Assembly: GCA_003235365.1 (NCBI GenBank)
Contig: QJWJ01000113.1
Span: 1 to 62,897, forward strand
DNA length: 62,897 nucleotides
Direction: 5' to 3'
Source: Deltaproteobacteria bacterium
GTDB taxonomy: Bacteria > Myxococcota_A > Polyangia > Polyangiales > Polyangiaceae
Position 1 is the stretch's first letter, and each line of letters starts with the position of its first letter. Below the pieces are notes generated by a model that saw only the letters and a program-made list of their open reading frames with translations, was not told the origin of the DNA and made no database searches. This document shows positions 62,688 through 62,897 of the stretch, piece after piece. A program made the position numbers and the translations under genes.

Positions 62688-62897
62688 ATGCAAGTGCTCG
62701 TCGTAGACGACCAAACCGCCGTCAGGACGGCATTGCAGCTACTGTTCGAAGTGCACGGCCTGGAATGCCTGCTCGCATCCAGTCCCGAGCGAGCGCTGGA
62801 ACAAATCCGCACGGAAGATGTCGGCGTCGTCGTGCAAGACATGAACTTCACGCAAGACACGACATCAGGTGAGGAGGGCGTTCGCCTCTTTCATGCC
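62688..62897 (+). CDS. Response regulator receiver domain, N-terminal part (cut by window edge)
   Basis: From the ATG at 62688, 70 codons run off the right edge. MQVLVVDDQTAVRTALQLLF has the acidic pair (D7-D8), and VVVQDMNFTQDT has the phospho-acceptor Asp (Asp ~53). The GEEGVRLFHA that follows is typical of NtrC-type receivers in Myxococcota, so the missing part probably carries AAA+ and HTH domains. It is divergent from the PAS histidine kinase across a 139-bp gap, its likely partner. Confidence 0.85.
   Translation, partial: MQVLVVDDQTAVRTALQLLFEVHGLECLLASSPERALEQIRTEDVGVVVQDMNFTQDTTSGEEGVRLFHA

Overview
The window is high-GC and almost fully coding. It reads as the chromosome of a Myxococcota (Polyangia-like) bacterium. 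The evidence is three Hanks-type Ser/Thr kinases with PEGA/TPR partners, many lipoproteins with Asp/Gly/Ser-rich linkers, DUF4215 and FG-GAP lipoproteins, RCC1 and MopE-type repeats with a MYXO-CTERM-like tail, three ECF sigma modules, and frequent ATGA/GTGA gene overlaps. No rRNA, tRNA, CRISPR array, transposase or prophage was seen.

Region 1 (1-10.9 kb) is the most distinctive part. A leftward group encodes a six-haem cytochrome lipoprotein with a P460-like N-terminus, a sorbitol-dehydrogenase-type small subunit, a GMC flavoprotein with a C-x5-C-x3-C cluster motif, and a phosphoesterase cut by the window edge. A rightward group encodes a one-haem lipoprotein and a complete phospholipase-C-type phosphoesterase. 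The GMC gene and the complete phosphoesterase each follow a near-identical ~150-nt leader. The leader holds several hairpins, one base change that keeps a pair, and two mutually exclusive 3' stems. I consider this paired-leader redox/phosphoesterase locus the best candidate for an undescribed regulated system.

Region 2 (11-33 kb) holds a seven-repeat FG-GAP lipoprotein, an ECF sigma/anti-sigma/beta-barrel operon, a tiny acidic lipoprotein with a clear terminator, a kinase fused to a Roadblock domain with a separate Roadblock-like partner, an Amt ammonium channel, an alpha/beta hydrolase, a phytase-like secreted protein, RCC1 and MopE proteins, and a sigma/ChrR-cupin pair. A long inverted repeat occurs twice, at 13.5 and 31.3 kb.

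Region 3 (33-49 kb) holds a leftward kinase - PEGA/TPR - Cys-rich lipoprotein - tandem truncated haemoglobin lipoprotein - membrane protein cluster. It also has a ~1020-residue lipoprotein, a beta-barrel protein, a NarL-type two-component pair, a methyltransferase, a Cys-rich lipoprotein with its co-transcribed regulator, and a third ECF module.

Region 4 (49-62.9 kb) holds a second kinase - FG-GAP lipoprotein - PEGA/TPR operon. Next come an ExbB-ExbD-TonB set divergent from a TonB-dependent receptor that carries its own N-terminal TonB_C-like domain, a partner lipoprotein, and a divergent PAS histidine kinase / response regulator pair cut by the right edge.
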